Source of the DNA: Halomontanus rarus
Lineage (GTDB): Archaea > Halobacteriota > Halobacteria > Halobacteriales > Natrialbaceae
DNA length: 64,000 nucleotides
Assembly: GCF_017357405.1 (NCBI RefSeq)
Contig: NZ_CP071597.1
Coordinates: 2,604,001 to 2,668,000 of the forward strand
Direction: 5' to 3'
Every line of letters starts with the position of its first letter. Position 1 is the first letter of the stretch. Shown in pieces: positions 27,126-36,006 of the stretch. The notes beneath the pieces were generated by a model. That model ran no database searches and was not told the origin of the DNA. It was given only the letters and a program-made list of their open reading frames with translations. The translations under genes were made by a program, and so were the position numbers.

Positions 27126-27878
27126 TCAGTCGTCGCCGGGCGTCGCCGGATTCTCCTCGCCGTCTGACGCCACCTCCGAACTCGAGTTCGAACCCGGTGG
27201 GTTCGATACCCAGTCCTCGAGATTCTCCGCGACGTAGTCCTTTCCGCCCCAGCCGAGTGCGATCCCGACCGCGAGCGCGAACGCCAGTCCCGCCGCGAGC
27301 GCGAACGTCTCGGCGAACGTGTAGAGGATGGCCACGTTGACGCCCATCGTGTCGAGGCCGATGACGACCACGACGAACGAGAGCAACGCCTTCGTCACGG
27401 CACCGGCGAGCGGTGCGTACGACGAGTCGCCGACCGCTTCCGACTCTCGGACAGTCTGGGCCGCGTAGTCGGCGACGAAGAGGCCGACCGCCAGGATGAG
27501 GAGTCCGGCGGCGAGCGACGGAATGTACCCGACGATGCTGTCGAACCAGCCGGTTACCATCTGGAAGCCGAGGTACTCCGCCGCACCGAACGCCGCCAGC
27601 AACACGATGTAGTACTTGGCGACGACGCCTAGCGTGTCGGCGACGGCACCCGGCCGATCCGGGAACAACACGCCCAGTGGTGTCTCTTTGACCGTCTCGT
27701 CGGCGTGTGTTCGCTGGCCGATCCGTCTGACGACGGGCTCGAGTTTCGCCCCGACGACGTAGCCGACGAGCAGGATCACCACGGCGACGACTAACGCCGG
27801 CAGGAACGCGACGAAGTCGACGACGGCCGTCTCGAGTTCCGATCGAATTTGCCCGAGCACTAGCGGTGTCGCGGTCAT
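27126..27878 (-). CDS. Mechanosensitive channel-like membrane protein
   Basis: A 250-aa protein with five predicted helices. It has the conserved TM-helix repeats of small mechanosensitive-channel relatives (LPALVVAVVILLVGYVVGAK; LAAGLLILAVGLFVADYAA) and a Gly/Ala-rich last helix (ALAVGIALGWGGKDYVAENL). It lacks the large cytoplasmic domain of MscS, so channel function is not certain. The start codon is preceded by a GGAGGGG Shine-Dalgarno-like sequence and overlaps a 22-codon upstream frame. Confidence 0.75.
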   Translation of the reverse strand: MTATPLVLGQIRSELETAVVDFVAFLPALVVAVVILLVGYVVGAKLEPVVRRIGQRTHADETVKETPLGVLFPDRPGAVADTLGVVAKYYIVLLAAFGAAEYLGFQMVTGWFDSIVGYIPSLAAGLLILAVGLFVADYAAQTVRESEAVGDSSYAPLAGAVTKALLSFVVVVIGLDTMGVNVAILYTFAETFALAAGLAFALAVGIALGWGGKDYVAENLEDWVSNPPGSNSSSEVASDGEENPATPGDD

Positions 27879-28258
27879 CGTTCCCCTCCGTCCCGCTGCT
27901 CGTTTTTCTCACACAGCTCTGGTCGTGATATTTTCATCCCCATAGACGAGTGTCACAGACGTCTTACAGTTAGTACTTTTGATCTGTTTGGTGGCGGTTT
28001 TCAGTCGTCGTTCGAGAAGGCTTCGTGAAGCTGACGGCCGAGTGCTCTCGATGGCTGAGTTCGGGCTCCGACCATAACTCGTGTTCCGTCGCGATCACTC
28101 GCGTAGAATCAGCTCAGCACAACGAGTAACGACAGCGGACAGAAACGAGAGCGGTGCAACTCGAGGCGACCGGTTCGAAACTGGTCGCCTCGAGCGAGAC
28201 GGGTCGGTACTGATCGGTTCGGGTTCGGGTCCGAGTCGAATCCGAAACCGAAACCGAA
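27879..28258. other. Intergenic region with a possible short upstream frame
   Basis: 380 bp between the channel-like gene and rpl40e. The first part holds the channel gene's promoter: an AT-rich element near 27970-27980 points to an RNA start near 27943-27945. A 22-codon frame (27943 to 27875, minus strand) fits a leaderless mRNA and overlaps the channel ATG by 4 nt. I see no gene in the remainder. Confidence 0.4.
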
Positions 28259-28408
28259 TCAGGCGCTCCGAGCTTCCTTCGCCTTCGGGCGAAGTTTGGC
28301 GTAGCCGCACTTGCGGCAACTGTTGGCTCCGGTGGAGTTACGGGCGTTACAGCGCATGCAGATGAGCTTGTCGAGGGTTCGCTTTTCCGCGGCGTCGAAA
28401 CTGGCCAT
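28259..28408 (-). CDS. rpl40e: 50S ribosomal protein L40e
   Basis: A 49-aa ribosomal protein translated from the ATG at 28408, beginning [20 protein letters not shown]. Four Cys residues in two CxxC pairs (ICMRC and SCRKCGY) bind zinc. The C-terminus is basic (KLRPKAKEA), and the length matches archaeal L40e. It is transcribed in the same direction as, and just downstream of, the tsr3 gene, a common archaeal pairing of ribosomal protein and rRNA-modifying enzyme. Confidence 0.95.
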   Translation of the reverse strand: MASFDAAEKRTLDKLICMRCNARNSTGANSCRKCGYAKLRPKAKEARSA

Positions 28409-28477
28409 ACCTACCACTGCGCGGTCGGAGAGTTAAGCCTGATGGTCTTCGCCGCTCGGAGTCGACGCGGCGGCGTC

Positions 28478-29008
28478 TCACTCCTCGGCCAGGTACTCTT
28501 CCTGGACGGCGACGACCTCGCTCGAGTCTTCGCACTCGGAATATCGCCGGAGAGGCTCCTCGTTGAGGGTCAGAAAGGTCTCGCCCCAGCGAAACGGCTC
28601 GAGGAGGAGTTCGGCGTGCTCGCGTTCGCCGACGATCACCAGCGCCGCCGCCAGCGCTTCGGCGGTGGTCAGCTGGAACGGCTTGCCGTAGTTCACCGGA
28701 TTGGCGGCGACGAGGAAGGGAAGCGCCCGGTGGACGCCGTTCATCGAGAACGAGGCCTTCTCGGCCGACTCCCACGAGCAGTCCAATGCGACCAGCGTCC
28801 CGAGTCCGTCCGCGACGTCGGCCGGCGACAGCGCCCGCTCGGCGTGAGGATTGAGGACGACTCCGTACGGAACCCCGCTCATCGTCCGGTGGAGAATCGC
28901 GCGATCGAAGCGCTCGAGGCGGCGTGCCGTGCACTTGTCGGGGTCGTCGTCGCCCTCGTAGTAGGCGTGGATCGCGATGTCGAGCGCGTCGGTGTCCGGG
29001 GATTCCAC
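28478..29008 (-). CDS. tsr3: 16S rRNA aminocarboxypropyltransferase (DUF367)
   Basis: A 176-aa SAM-dependent enzyme of the Tsr3 family that adds the aminocarboxypropyl group to a hypermodified uridine of small-subunit rRNA. Conserved parts are [13 protein letters not shown], a long [14 protein letters not shown] segment, and [25 protein letters not shown]. Length fits archaeal Tsr3. It lies 69 bp upstream of rpl40e on the same strand. Confidence 0.92.
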   Translation of the reverse strand: MESPDTDALDIAIHAYYEGDDDPDKCTARRLERFDRAILHRTMSGVPYGVVLNPHAERALSPADVADGLGTLVALDCSWESAEKASFSMNGVHRALPFLVAANPVNYGKPFQLTTAEALAAALVIVGEREHAELLLEPFRWGETFLTLNEEPLRRYSECEDSSEVVAVQEEYLAEE

Positions 29009-29097
29009 GTGGGAGAGTACGGACGGCCTCGAGAAAAGGGATTCGTTGCCGACTGCGAGCGGGACGGAGCGAACCGGCCGAGCTCGCGCGGTACGCC

Positions 29098-29652
29098 TCA
29101 GAGTACCGTGAAGACCTCGTACTCGCCGCCGTCTCCGTCGATCGCGTAGATCGTGAACGGGTCGGACTGCTCACCGGGCATGCCCGGCGAGCCGGCGGGC
29201 ATCTCCGGGAGTGCGATGCCATCGATCGACGGCTCCTCGTCGAACAACGTGGCGACGGCTTCGACGGGAACGTGGCCCTCGACGACGTAGCCGTCGAGCT
29301 CGAGCGTGTGACAACTCCCGAGCTGGACTGGAACGCCGTACTCCCGTTTGACCGCGGCGATGTCGTCCGGAACGGTCACGTCGAGGTCGGTCTCGAGGTG
29401 ATCGTCGAGGTACGACGCGTACTGCTCACAGCAGTTGCAGTTGGGCGCGCTGTACTGGGTGGCGCTGGCGACGGCGAGCGAGTCGTCGGTCTCCCACTGG
29501 CTGTCGTCGGTCCCGCCGAGACAGCCCGCGAGCGACATCGAGAGGGCGACCGATGCCGATGCGCCCCCTGCGGTCAACAGTGCTCGTCGGCTCCACGTGG
29601 AATCAGAAACAGAACCGGAACCGGAACTGGAACTAGAACTGCGATCGCTCAT
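29098..29652 (-). CDS. DUF411 Tat lipoprotein (metal-binding)
   Basis: A 184-aa protein. A twin-arginine signal ([13 protein letters not shown]) ends in a lipobox (SLAGC, Cys at about residue 44), so it is exported folded and lipid-anchored. The DUF411 domain follows, with a C-x-C-C motif (PNCNCCEQY) and [11 protein letters not shown]. Bacterial DUF411 proteins are linked to copper and silver handling; the role here is inferred to be metal binding. The Ser/Gly-rich start is encoded by a GGAACC-type hexamer repeat. Confidence 0.82.
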   Translation of the reverse strand: MSDRSSSSSSGSGSVSDSTWSRRALLTAGGASASVALSMSLAGCLGGTDDSQWETDDSLAVASATQYSAPNCNCCEQYASYLDDHLETDLDVTVPDDIAAVKREYGVPVQLGSCHTLELDGYVVEGHVPVEAVATLFDEEPSIDGIALPEMPAGSPGMPGEQSDPFTIYAIDGDGGEYEVFTVL

Positions 29653-29737
29653 GTCGTGAACTCTGTGATAGAGCAGTATCCCCGTTTTGGTCGTTCCAAC
29701 GGAGGAGGAATCGTCCCGACTCGAAGGCGACTCGAGT

Positions 29738-31579
29738 TCAGTCGCCCTCGTGGATCGTCTCGCCGCGGTTGAGCCGCGCGGCGATGGTGAACGTTTGCTC
29801 GGCCTCGCGTCGGGTCGGGAAGTGGGCGGCCATGTAGCGGGCGGTCGCGATCATCGGGACGCGCTCGCGGCGGTCGGTGGCGGTCTCGTCTTCCCGGTTC
29901 CCGTCTCCGTCTCCGTCTCCGTCACCGTTCGCGTCCCCGTCCTCACTCTCGGCGAGATCGAACGTCCGAAACGCAGCCTCGAGGTTCTGCAGCGTGTGAA
30001 AGCCCGCATCCTCGCGGAGCAGGCCGCGACCCAGCGTTCGCTTCAGATCGTCGGAATCGCCGCCGCAGTCGAAGAACTCGGCGACGAGCCGCCCGGCCTC
30101 GTTCACCGCGCCCTCCTGGTCGAACGTCTCGAGGATGTCCTCGCGGACGGCGTCGGGGTCGCGACCGGTGTCGTTGTCGCCGGGTTCCGGGATCGGCGCG
30201 GGCGGCGTATTGAGGAAACGGTCGAGGTAGACGTTGATCGCGGCGTCGAAGACGCCCCGGTAGAGTTCGACCGCGTCCGTTCGGCGGGCGAACTGGCGAA
30301 CCGCGTTGGCGTAGGTGAACGTGTGGTGGACGGTGTTCCAGTCGGAGAACTCGTTCGCGGTCCCGAACTGGGCGACCCGGGTCGCCGCGGCCTCGAGGAC
30401 CGCCGCCGCGAGTTCCTCGGGGGTTGCACCGTCGCGGACGGCGGTCGCCAGCGCGTCGACGATCGCTTCGGGGTCGTCGTCGAGCAGCGTCGACTGGAGG
30501 TCCTCGGGCGGTTCCCACGTCCGCTCTGATCCTGCCACTGCCAGCTCCTCGAGGCCGCTCGTCGCCGAAATGTCGCCACCGTAGACGTCCTCGAGCAGGG
30601 CGACGAGGTCGATCGGCTGGCGCCACGACGATCGTTCGTCGCTGCGGGCGGCGGTGGTCAGCGGGTCGACGAGGCTCGCCAGCGCGTCGTCGGCGTGGTC
30701 CCAGCCGACGTGCTCGAGCGATTCGAACGCCTTGTTCGCGAAGTCGAGGACGTGGCCGGTCGAGAGGTACGGGTGGTCGGTCGCGGCGGCGACGACGAGT
30801 TCGGCGACCTGTGCGTCGGAATACTCCGCGGCCACGGCGGTTCGCAGACAGCGCTCCGCCCCGTCGGAATCCCTCACCTCGACGCAGTCGCGGAACCATC
30901 GTTTCAACCGGTCGAACTCGACCTCGGTCGTCGCGAACGACGGCTGATCGAAGTTCGGCGCTTCGCCAGCACAGTCGCTGGCCACGTGGCGCACGCCCGT
31001 GTACAGCGCCCGCTTGCGATCCGACTCCTCGAGGTCGTCGATCACGTTCGCCATGCAGCCGAGGATGGTGAGCCCGGAACTCCAGCCCATCTCCCGGTAC
31101 CGGGTGCCGAACTCGACGGTCGCTGCCATCGGCTCCTGATAGGGGACGTCGGCGTCGAGCAATCCGATCGTCGACTTGGCGACCACCAGCCGCAGGTTCT
31201 CCTCGAGACCTGTCTCGAGGCGGTCGGCCCAGTGTTCGGCCGGCGGCAGGTCTCGCGGCGGGTCCGGATCGACGTACACCGCCCCGTCGCGGACCTCGAC
31301 GGGGTAGGTCTGGACGTCGTCGGCCCACGGATCGAAGGTGTCGCCACAGGAGAGTTCGAAGCGGGCGTGGTGCCAGTGGCAGGTGAGGATACCGTCGTCG
31401 ACGCTGCCCTCGTGCAAGGGGAAACCCATGTGCGGACAGCGGTTGTCGACCGCCCGAATCTCTCCGTCGTGGTGGAACAGCGCGATCGCGGCTCCGTTCG
31501 CCGAGACGAGTTCGCGGCCCGACTCCTCGAGCGTCTCGAGGTCGGCGACCTCCACGAACGTCGTGTCGTGTGTTGCCAT
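29738..31579 (-). CDS. Rieske [2Fe-2S] domain fused to an uncharacterised ~500-aa domain
   Basis: A 613-aa protein. Residues about 1-105 are a Rieske domain: CPHMGFPLHEG and CHWHHARFELSCG supply the Cys-His/Cys-His cluster ligands. The rest has no domain I recognise; it is mostly helical with conserved-looking His motifs (DHPYLSTGHVLDFANKAF; WNTVHHTFTYANAV), which suggests a metal-dependent active site fed by the Rieske cluster. The C-terminal part carries an Asp/Gly/Glu repeat (DANGDGDGDGDG). It is soluble, with no signal peptide. Substrate and reaction are unknown. Confidence 0.75.
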   Translation of the reverse strand: MATHDTTFVEVADLETLEESGRELVSANGAAIALFHHDGEIRAVDNRCPHMGFPLHEGSVDDGILTCHWHHARFELSCGDTFDPWADDVQTYPVEVRDGAVYVDPDPPRDLPPAEHWADRLETGLEENLRLVVAKSTIGLLDADVPYQEPMAATVEFGTRYREMGWSSGLTILGCMANVIDDLEESDRKRALYTGVRHVASDCAGEAPNFDQPSFATTEVEFDRLKRWFRDCVEVRDSDGAERCLRTAVAAEYSDAQVAELVVAAATDHPYLSTGHVLDFANKAFESLEHVGWDHADDALASLVDPLTTAARSDERSSWRQPIDLVALLEDVYGGDISATSGLEELAVAGSERTWEPPEDLQSTLLDDDPEAIVDALATAVRDGATPEELAAAVLEAAATRVAQFGTANEFSDWNTVHHTFTYANAVRQFARRTDAVELYRGVFDAAINVYLDRFLNTPPAPIPEPGDNDTGRDPDAVREDILETFDQEGAVNEAGRLVAEFFDCGGDSDDLKRTLGRGLLREDAGFHTLQNLEAAFRTFDLAESEDGDANGDGDGDGDGNREDETATDRRERVPMIATARYMAAHFPTRREAEQTFTIAARLNRGETIHEGD

Positions 31580-31757
31580 AGTACTCGGTTCGGCGACCGT
31601 CCACTAAACGGTTCGCTGAAACGCGTTTTTGCAGTTTGTTTGATAGGTTCGCCTCTCCCGTGACTCGAGTGAATTTCTGTGTCGGCTCGGCCTTCGAGCG
31701 TGTCGGTGCCACCGACGAGACCACAGCTTTCTGTAGCCCGATTTCGAACGGGGGCAC

Positions 31758-32147
31758 ATGGCCGGTTCTGAGAACGATAGCGACGACGGCGACGGTGGCG
31801 GTGGGGACGACCCGGAATCGCTCGTCCGAGCCTACTACCGCGCGCTCGACGACCACGAGTACGAGGCGTTCGAGTCGATCCTCACGCCGGCGTTCACGCA
31901 GCGTCGTCCCGACCGGACGTTCGAGAATCGGGCGGCGTTCGTCCGGTTCATGCGCGAGGACCGGCCGACGACCGACACGAGCCACGAGGTGCTGGCGGTA
32001 CTCGTCGGCGGTGGCGACGGAGCCGAAACCCGCGTCGCAGTACAGGGCCGACTCCTCGACGGGGCGGGAACAGAACTGTTTCAGTTCGTGGACGTGTTCA
32101 CGCTCGAGGACGGGCGGGTGTGCCGCCTCGAGACGTACACGCAGTAG
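31758..32147 (+). CDS. SnoaL/NTF2-like protein
   Basis: A 129-aa small protein with the pattern of the NTF2-like superfamily: an N-terminal helix (LVRAYYRALDDHEYEAFESI), then curved beta strands ending FTLEDGRVCRLETYTQ. Such folds occur as isomerases, hydrolases or ligand binders; no catalytic residue is decisive here. The first ~24 residues are acidic, Gly-rich and probably disordered. Confidence 0.78.
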   Translation: MAGSENDSDDGDGGGGDDPESLVRAYYRALDDHEYEAFESILTPAFTQRRPDRTFENRAAFVRFMREDRPTTDTSHEVLAVLVGGGDGAETRVAVQGRLLDGAGTELFQFVDVFTLEDGRVCRLETYTQ

Positions 32148-32176
32148 GTGCGGTCGTCGCTGACCACAGTGGTGAC

Positions 32177-33388
32177 TCAGGCAGAACAGTTGTTCGGCCC
32201 CAGCTCGAGTTCGACGCGGTCCTCGGGCGGTTCCTCGGCGACGCCGCGGTTGAGTTCGATGATTTCCTCGTAGTTCGCGGGCTCCTCGCCCGGGTCGGCG
32301 AGCCGGTCGACGAACTCGTCCTCCTCGAGGCCGAGGACGTCGATCTCCCCTCTCGCCGAGCGAACCGTCGTCGCGATGAGTTCGCCCGGCGCACCGTGTT
32401 CGAACTCGCCGTCGGCGGCGACCGAGACGTGGCCCGGCAACACGACCACACCCTCGGGTTCGGCGAGGATGGTCCGGTGGAGCGTCTCGTAGAGCATGCG
32501 TGCACCCTGTTCCCCGCCGTCTTCTCCGAACTCGAGTTCCGTCCGGCCGGTCGAGTCCACGTGGAGCGTATCCGCGGTCAGGAGCGCGCTGTCGCCGACG
32601 AGCAGGTTGATCATCTCGCTGGTGTGTCCCGGCGCGGCGAGGGCCTTGATTTCGAGCTCGCCCACCGCGAGGACCTCGTTGCGCGCCAGCGGCGTGTACT
32701 CGTAGGCGAGGTCGCGCTCGGCGGCTCGCTCGCCCATGTAGTAGGGAACGCCCTGTTCCTCGGCGAGTTTGCGCCCGCCCGAGAGGTGATCGGCGTGGAC
32801 GTGGGTGTCGACCACGCCTGCGATGGCGAGGCCGTGTTCCTCGGCGGCGACCTTGTACTCGTCCGTGTCTTCCGTGGGGTCGACGACGATCGCCTCGCCC
32901 GTCTCCGGACAGCCGACGACGTAGCCCAGACAGCCCTTGGCGCGGCGCTGGACCTGCACGATGGTCAGATCGTCGGGGTCGAGGTCGACCTCGTTGTCGC
33001 TCCCACTCACACTCACACTCTCACTTTCACTCTCGCTCCCCAGCGAGACGTGATCGTACACCCCGCTCCAGTCTTTCATCCCGCCCTCGACCGCCTGCAC
33101 GTCGTACTCGTCGGTCGCGGACTCGAGTTGCGTCGCGAAGTTCCCCGAGGAGATCCCCTTCGCGCAGATGGCGACGACCCGGTCCGTGTCGACGTCGGCG
33201 TCGTCGACGAACTCGCGGAACGCCTCGAGTTTGCCGTCGAGTTCCTCTTCGGGGTCGAACGGGAAGTTCAGCGCCCCCTGGACGTGCCACGCCTCGAAGC
33301 TATCCTCGGGTCGCGTGTCGACGAGGACGAACTCCTCGTCGTCGTCTTTCAGTTCCGCGAGTCGCTCGGCGGTGAGCGTGGTGACCAT
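32177..33388 (-). CDS. Rhodanese-MBL fusion (persulfide dioxygenase/hydrolase-like)
   Basis: A 403-aa protein. Residues about 1-120 are a rhodanese domain with the active Cys75 in VVAICAKGISSG, and residues about 150-400 a metallo-beta-lactamase fold with HVHADHLSGG and later APGHTSEMIN and LTADTLHVDS. This combination is known in persulfide dioxygenases and related sulfur-transfer enzymes, with rhodanese delivering sulfane sulfur to the metal site. Here the rhodanese precedes the MBL. A Ser-rich hexamer-repeat linker (about 33001-33040) joins them. Confidence 0.83.
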   Translation of the reverse strand: MVTTLTAERLAELKDDDEEFVLVDTRPEDSFEAWHVQGALNFPFDPEEELDGKLEAFREFVDDADVDTDRVVAICAKGISSGNFATQLESATDEYDVQAVEGGMKDWSGVYDHVSLGSESESESVSVSGSDNEVDLDPDDLTIVQVQRRAKGCLGYVVGCPETGEAIVVDPTEDTDEYKVAAEEHGLAIAGVVDTHVHADHLSGGRKLAEEQGVPYYMGERAAERDLAYEYTPLARNEVLAVGELEIKALAAPGHTSEMINLLVGDSALLTADTLHVDSTGRTELEFGEDGGEQGARMLYETLHRTILAEPEGVVVLPGHVSVAADGEFEHGAPGELIATTVRSARGEIDVLGLEEDEFVDRLADPGEEPANYEEIIELNRGVAEEPPEDRVELELGPNNCSA

Positions 33389-33453
33389 GGTCGGATAGAG
33401 GCACTCTGAGGGGAAAATTCCACGGGCAGCGCTTGCAACTCACCGGCTGCCGC

Positions 33454-34863
33454 TCACGACCCGCTCGAGAGCGCAGCGACGACCGCCGACAGATCGACGA
33501 GACGAAGGTCGTCTCGATCCGCCGCAGCCTCCTCGAGCGAACGCTTGAACCCGCTTCGACTGAACAGAACGTACTCGAACGTCGGCTCGCCACCACTGGG
33601 TGGCGTCCAGTCGACGCGGGGCGCATTAGACTCGAGATCGGAGAGCACGCCGTATCCAATCGGCTGGGTCGTAAATTTGCACTCCCCGACGACGAGCGTC
33701 GACTCGTTCGTCGGTGCAACGACGTCGATTTCGCGGTCCTTGTACCACCAGTTCCCCGGAACGCGTGTGAAATCGCACTCCGAATACAGAACCGGGAGCG
33801 ACTGTTGACACAACTCCTCGAACGTGGTGCTGACGAAGTCCGGGAGTTCGGGTTCGATGAGATCGGTGTACGCGCCCGGTCCGTAGAGTTCGTAGCGCCC
33901 CGACCGACCGTAGATGTAGCGGAACCAGAACTGAAAGAGGGGGTCCCTGATGCGGTATCGCGTCTGTTTGCTTCGATTCGGATCGGCCGTCACGGGATGG
34001 TGTTTTTCGATGATGTGGAGGGTCTCCAGGCGATCGAAGTAGTAGCTCGTGTCCCGACTCTCCATCCCAGCGCCCTGCGCGATTCGGTTGCGTTTCCGAT
34101 TCCCGCTCGCCATCGACTCGAGGAGCGAGAAAAAACGATTGACCTCGTCTAGCTCCATCTGCAGGACCGTTTCCGGCTCGTCGTGGAGGGGGCCGTCGGG
34201 ATCGAGAAGCGTCCGTGTGATGTTCTCCCCGAGGGTCTGAGAGTCGTCGACGGGGAGTAAATATCGCGGCGTACCGCCGAATACTCCGTACGTGAACACC
34301 TGTGTTTCCGGATCGTACTCCGGAACGAATTCCATCGCCGCATCGAACGGAAGCTGGGTGAGTTCGATCGATCCGTTCGGTGTCTGAGAAAGACGTCCGT
34401 ACAGCGGCGCACTCCCACCGAGCACGTGATCGCGCATCATTCCGATCGACGAGCCGGTGAGCACGAGCGTTCCGCTGCTGTCGGCGAGTTCGTGATCCCA
34501 CAGATGCTGTACGAGCGACGGGAGTCCCGAATTGGTCTCCACGAGGTACGGAAACTCGTCGAGGACGACGATCGCGTTCTGCTGGAGGAGGTACTTCAGG
34601 AGAGAATCCCACTCCTGACGGACGTCCGCGATTCCGGGATAGTTCGTTTTCGAATCCTCGAGAAATCGATCGAGCTGGGTCGAAGCCGTCGTTTGCGTCG
34701 CTTGATGGTAGACGACATCGCCCCGATCAGCGAGCGAGTGAAGAACGAGTTCGGTCTTCCCGATCTGACGACGACCGTATACGACGGCGAGTTCGGCATC
34801 GTCGGTCCCGTAGAGCGTTCGTAGCCGAGCGAGTTCGTCGTCTCGATCGATGAACTCCGCCAT
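33454..34863 (-). CDS. Archaeal AAA ATPase of the DUF234 family
   Basis: A 469-aa protein with N-terminal Walker A VVYGRRQIGKTEL, Walker B AIVVLDEFPYL, and a sensor region (TLVLTGSSIG). A winged-helix segment follows (SYYFDRLETLHIIEKHHP), and the C-terminal DUF234 half contains a nuclease-like PD-(D/E)xK pattern (REIDVVAPTNESTLVVGECK). Members are widespread in archaea and may act in stress or defence, but none is well understood. By eye it is AT-richer than neighbours, hinting at transfer. Its promoter carries direct repeats. Confidence 0.85.
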   Translation of the reverse strand: MAEFIDRDDELARLRTLYGTDDAELAVVYGRRQIGKTELVLHSLADRGDVVYHQATQTTASTQLDRFLEDSKTNYPGIADVRQEWDSLLKYLLQQNAIVVLDEFPYLVETNSGLPSLVQHLWDHELADSSGTLVLTGSSIGMMRDHVLGGSAPLYGRLSQTPNGSIELTQLPFDAAMEFVPEYDPETQVFTYGVFGGTPRYLLPVDDSQTLGENITRTLLDPDGPLHDEPETVLQMELDEVNRFFSLLESMASGNRKRNRIAQGAGMESRDTSYYFDRLETLHIIEKHHPVTADPNRSKQTRYRIRDPLFQFWFRYIYGRSGRYELYGPGAYTDLIEPELPDFVSTTFEELCQQSLPVLYSECDFTRVPGNWWYKDREIDVVAPTNESTLVVGECKFTTQPIGYGVLSDLESNAPRVDWTPPSGGEPTFEYVLFSRSGFKRSLEEAAADRDDLRLVDLSAVVAALSSGS

Positions 34864-34934
34864 AGCGAGTCGTACAGCCTCCGTCGAGATAATGGTGCCG
34901 ATTTTTAGAAGTCGATTTCGCAGAAGCCTACTTC

Positions 34935-34967
34935 TTAGAAACTCATTTCTGCGAAACTCATTTCTAA
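34935..34967. repeat. Direct and inverted repeats upstream of the DUF234 ATPase
   Basis: GAAACTCATTTCT occurs twice (34938-34950 and 34953-34965), and the ends form the inverted pair TTAGAAA/TTTCTAA (34935-34941, 34961-34967). It is 72 bp upstream of the minus-strand ATG at 34863, in an AT-rich region, so it looks like an operator. Confidence 0.5.
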
Positions 34968-35107
34968 TATGTAGTTTGACATTAGGTGGTGTAGCTACAG
35001 GACCTTGTCAGCGAATATCTTCACACAGAAACCGCACGAAGCACAGTACCTCAAAAAGCAGGCGAAACCTCGGCCTTCAGGGTGGAGATAAAGCTAACGA
35101 ACAGTAT

Positions 35108-35893
35108 TCATCGCCGCGTCCACGGACAGGGCGGCAGATCCATCTCGGCTTCGGAGACGACGAACGCGTCGTCCTCTTCGAGGACGAGCACCCCGTTGTA
35201 CGAACTGTATCCAATCGTCCACGTCGACGAGTCGACTCGCCCGTCGGCGGTCTCGAGGGAGACGTCGTAGGTCCCGTACTCGTCGGTAACCGGGAATCGC
35301 GGGCCCTCGTAAGCCGTGGTCTCGGGATCGAGTTCGATATCGTCCTCCTCGAGCAGCACCTCGTCGCTATCCGACGGCGTCACCGTGACCGAAACCGTGA
35401 GTTCGTCGTCCGTGTCGTTCAGGAACGCGAGTTCCTCGGGAGCGGACTTCGTCGGTATCGTTTCCTCGAGTCGGAGCACAGTCGTCTGCCCCTCTTCCTC
35501 GATCTCGGCGGCGTAGTAGGTGTCGTCGACCTCGAGCGAGACGGCCTCGACGTCGATCGCCTGCGCGTAGTAGAGTTCGCCGTCGGTTTCGTACGCGCCG
35601 TCCTCGAGGGCCGCGTCGGCCTCGGCGGCGACGGCGGCGGGGAGTTCGTGGTACCAGACGACGTCCCTATCGCACTGTTCGTAGGTGCTGTCGTCAGTCG
35701 TCTTGTCGTCGTCCATTTCCTCGCCGTCCGTGTCGGTGTCGGTCCCGTTCGCCGTTTCGTTTTCGTCTTCGATGTCGTCACCGTCACCGCCTGCATCTGG
35801 AGTCGACGATTCGGGCCTGTCAGCCAGACAGCCGGCGAGACTCGAGGCGGCCGTCGCGGACCCGACGGTGGCGAGGAGGGCGCGTCGTTTCAT
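35108..35893 (-). CDS. Lipoprotein of unknown function
   Basis: A 261-aa exported lipoprotein: MKRRALLATVGSATAASSLAGC has a hydrophobic signal and lipobox Cys at residue 22. A long acidic Asp/Thr/Glu-rich linker (about 30-70) leads to a beta-rich body (EPDTDD-like segments; VTVSVTVTPSDSDE). No enzyme motif is seen. It may bind ligands at the cell surface. It is a single gene. Confidence 0.68.
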   Translation of the reverse strand: MKRRALLATVGSATAASSLAGCLADRPESSTPDAGGDGDDIEDENETANGTDTDTDGEEMDDDKTTDDSTYEQCDRDVVWYHELPAAVAAEADAALEDGAYETDGELYYAQAIDVEAVSLEVDDTYYAAEIEEEGQTTVLRLEETIPTKSAPEELAFLNDTDDELTVSVTVTPSDSDEVLLEEDDIELDPETTAYEGPRFPVTDEYGTYDVSLETADGRVDSSTWTIGYSSYNGVLVLEEDDAFVVSEAEMDLPPCPWTRR

Positions 35894-36006
35894 ACCCGCT
35901 CGTCACTCGCGGGATGATAAGTGTCTTCAGGAACGTGAAATGGCTGTTTGAGCCAGGGATCGTCAGGTGCGCGTCGCCCAGCCGTCCGAACGCCGACGCG
36001 GCGATC

